DNA from: Deltaproteobacteria bacterium | GTDB lineage: Bacteria > Myxococcota_A > UBA796 > UBA2385 | Assembly: GCA_947462115.1 (NCBI GenBank) | Contig: CANHON010000322.1 | Location: 1-5,379, forward strand | Reading direction: 5' to 3' | Length of the DNA stretch: 5,379 nucleotides | Part shown: one piece after another, positions 5,287 to 5,379 of the stretch | How positions within the stretch are numbered: the first letter of the stretch is position 1 | How the letters are laid out: the number at the start of each line of letters is the position of its first letter | Translations under genes and position numbers: made by a program | The notes under the pieces: generated by a model | The model's database searches: none | What the model saw: the letters and a program-made list of their open reading frames with translations, nothing else | Told to the model about the DNA's origin: nothing

Positions 5287-5379
5287 CAGCCGCCCACCTG
5301 CAGGCCGCGGGTGAAGCGCGACCGGACCTGGGGATCGTGGGTGACGCACAGCAGGCTGGCGCCCCGCCGCGCGCAGGCC
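5286..5379 (-). CDS. ABC transporter ATP-binding protein, C-terminal 30 codons only
   Basis: The only frame open to the right edge (first full codon at 5378) ends in TGA at 5288-5286 and reads ACARRGASLLCVTHDP followed by QVRSRFTRGLQVGG. The LLCVTHDP block is the beta-strand plus switch histidine (H-loop) that follows the Walker B region in ABC ATPases of the LolD/MacB type. Walker A, signature and Walker B motifs lie outside the window. Its stop overlaps the permease start by one base (TGATG), so the two are translationally coupled. It should energise the permease. Confidence 0.85.
   Translation of the reverse strand, partial: ACARRGASLLCVTHDPQVRSRFTRGLQVGG

Noticed and set aside
1..5379. 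tRNA, rRNA, CRISPR, insertion sequence or phage elements
   Set aside because: Nearly all the sequence is accounted for by coding frames; I saw no repeat-spacer array, transposase motif or tRNA-like fold.

Overview
This window is a GC-rich bacterial chromosome segment (estimated by eye at over 70% G+C, strong G/C bias at third codon positions) that is almost entirely coding. The FolE, MutH and zinc-type transporter proteins are all of proteobacterial character. The base composition would suit a myxobacterium-like or other high-GC Gram-negative lineage, but no marker gene here fixes the taxonomy. A lipobox lipoprotein and an FtsX/MacB-type permease with a large extracytoplasmic domain fit a Gram-negative envelope.

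Left part (1-1846, all minus strand): a probable operon reading mutH, then a 205-residue protein of unknown function, then folE. MutH is the methyl-directed mismatch-repair endonuclease that cuts at GATC. The unknown gene has an excellent ribosome binding site 28 bases after the mutH stop. folE (GTP cyclohydrolase I, the first step of tetrahydrofolate/pterin synthesis) runs off the left edge, missing its C-terminal part.

Centre (1847-3099): a 113-bp divergent spacer with an inverted repeat and one AT-rich spot separates mutH from a plus-strand gene. That gene encodes a probably membrane-anchored or exported protein: an N-terminal hydrophobic segment, then a lysine/alanine-rich, histone-H1-like linker, then a helical TPR-like domain. 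It converges on the next gene with only 18 bases between the two stop codons, and an 8-bp stem-loop carries one stop codon in each arm.

Right part (3118-5379, all minus strand): a three-gene transporter operon reading ABC ATPase (only the last 30 codons are inside), FtsX/MacB-type permease, then a zinc/manganese-type (ZnuA/TroA family) solute-binding lipoprotein. ATPase and permease overlap in TGATG. A substrate-binding protein of the metal-import type is paired here with a permease of the MacB/LolC/FtsX fold, not the ZnuB fold. Histidine clusters occur in both the binding protein and the periplasmic part of the permease, which points to a metal-handling (probably zinc) system. This is the most interesting item in the window. 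Most of its pieces resemble known families; the oddities are a histidine-to-proline change at the expected first metal ligand and a permease that appears to have only three membrane segments.
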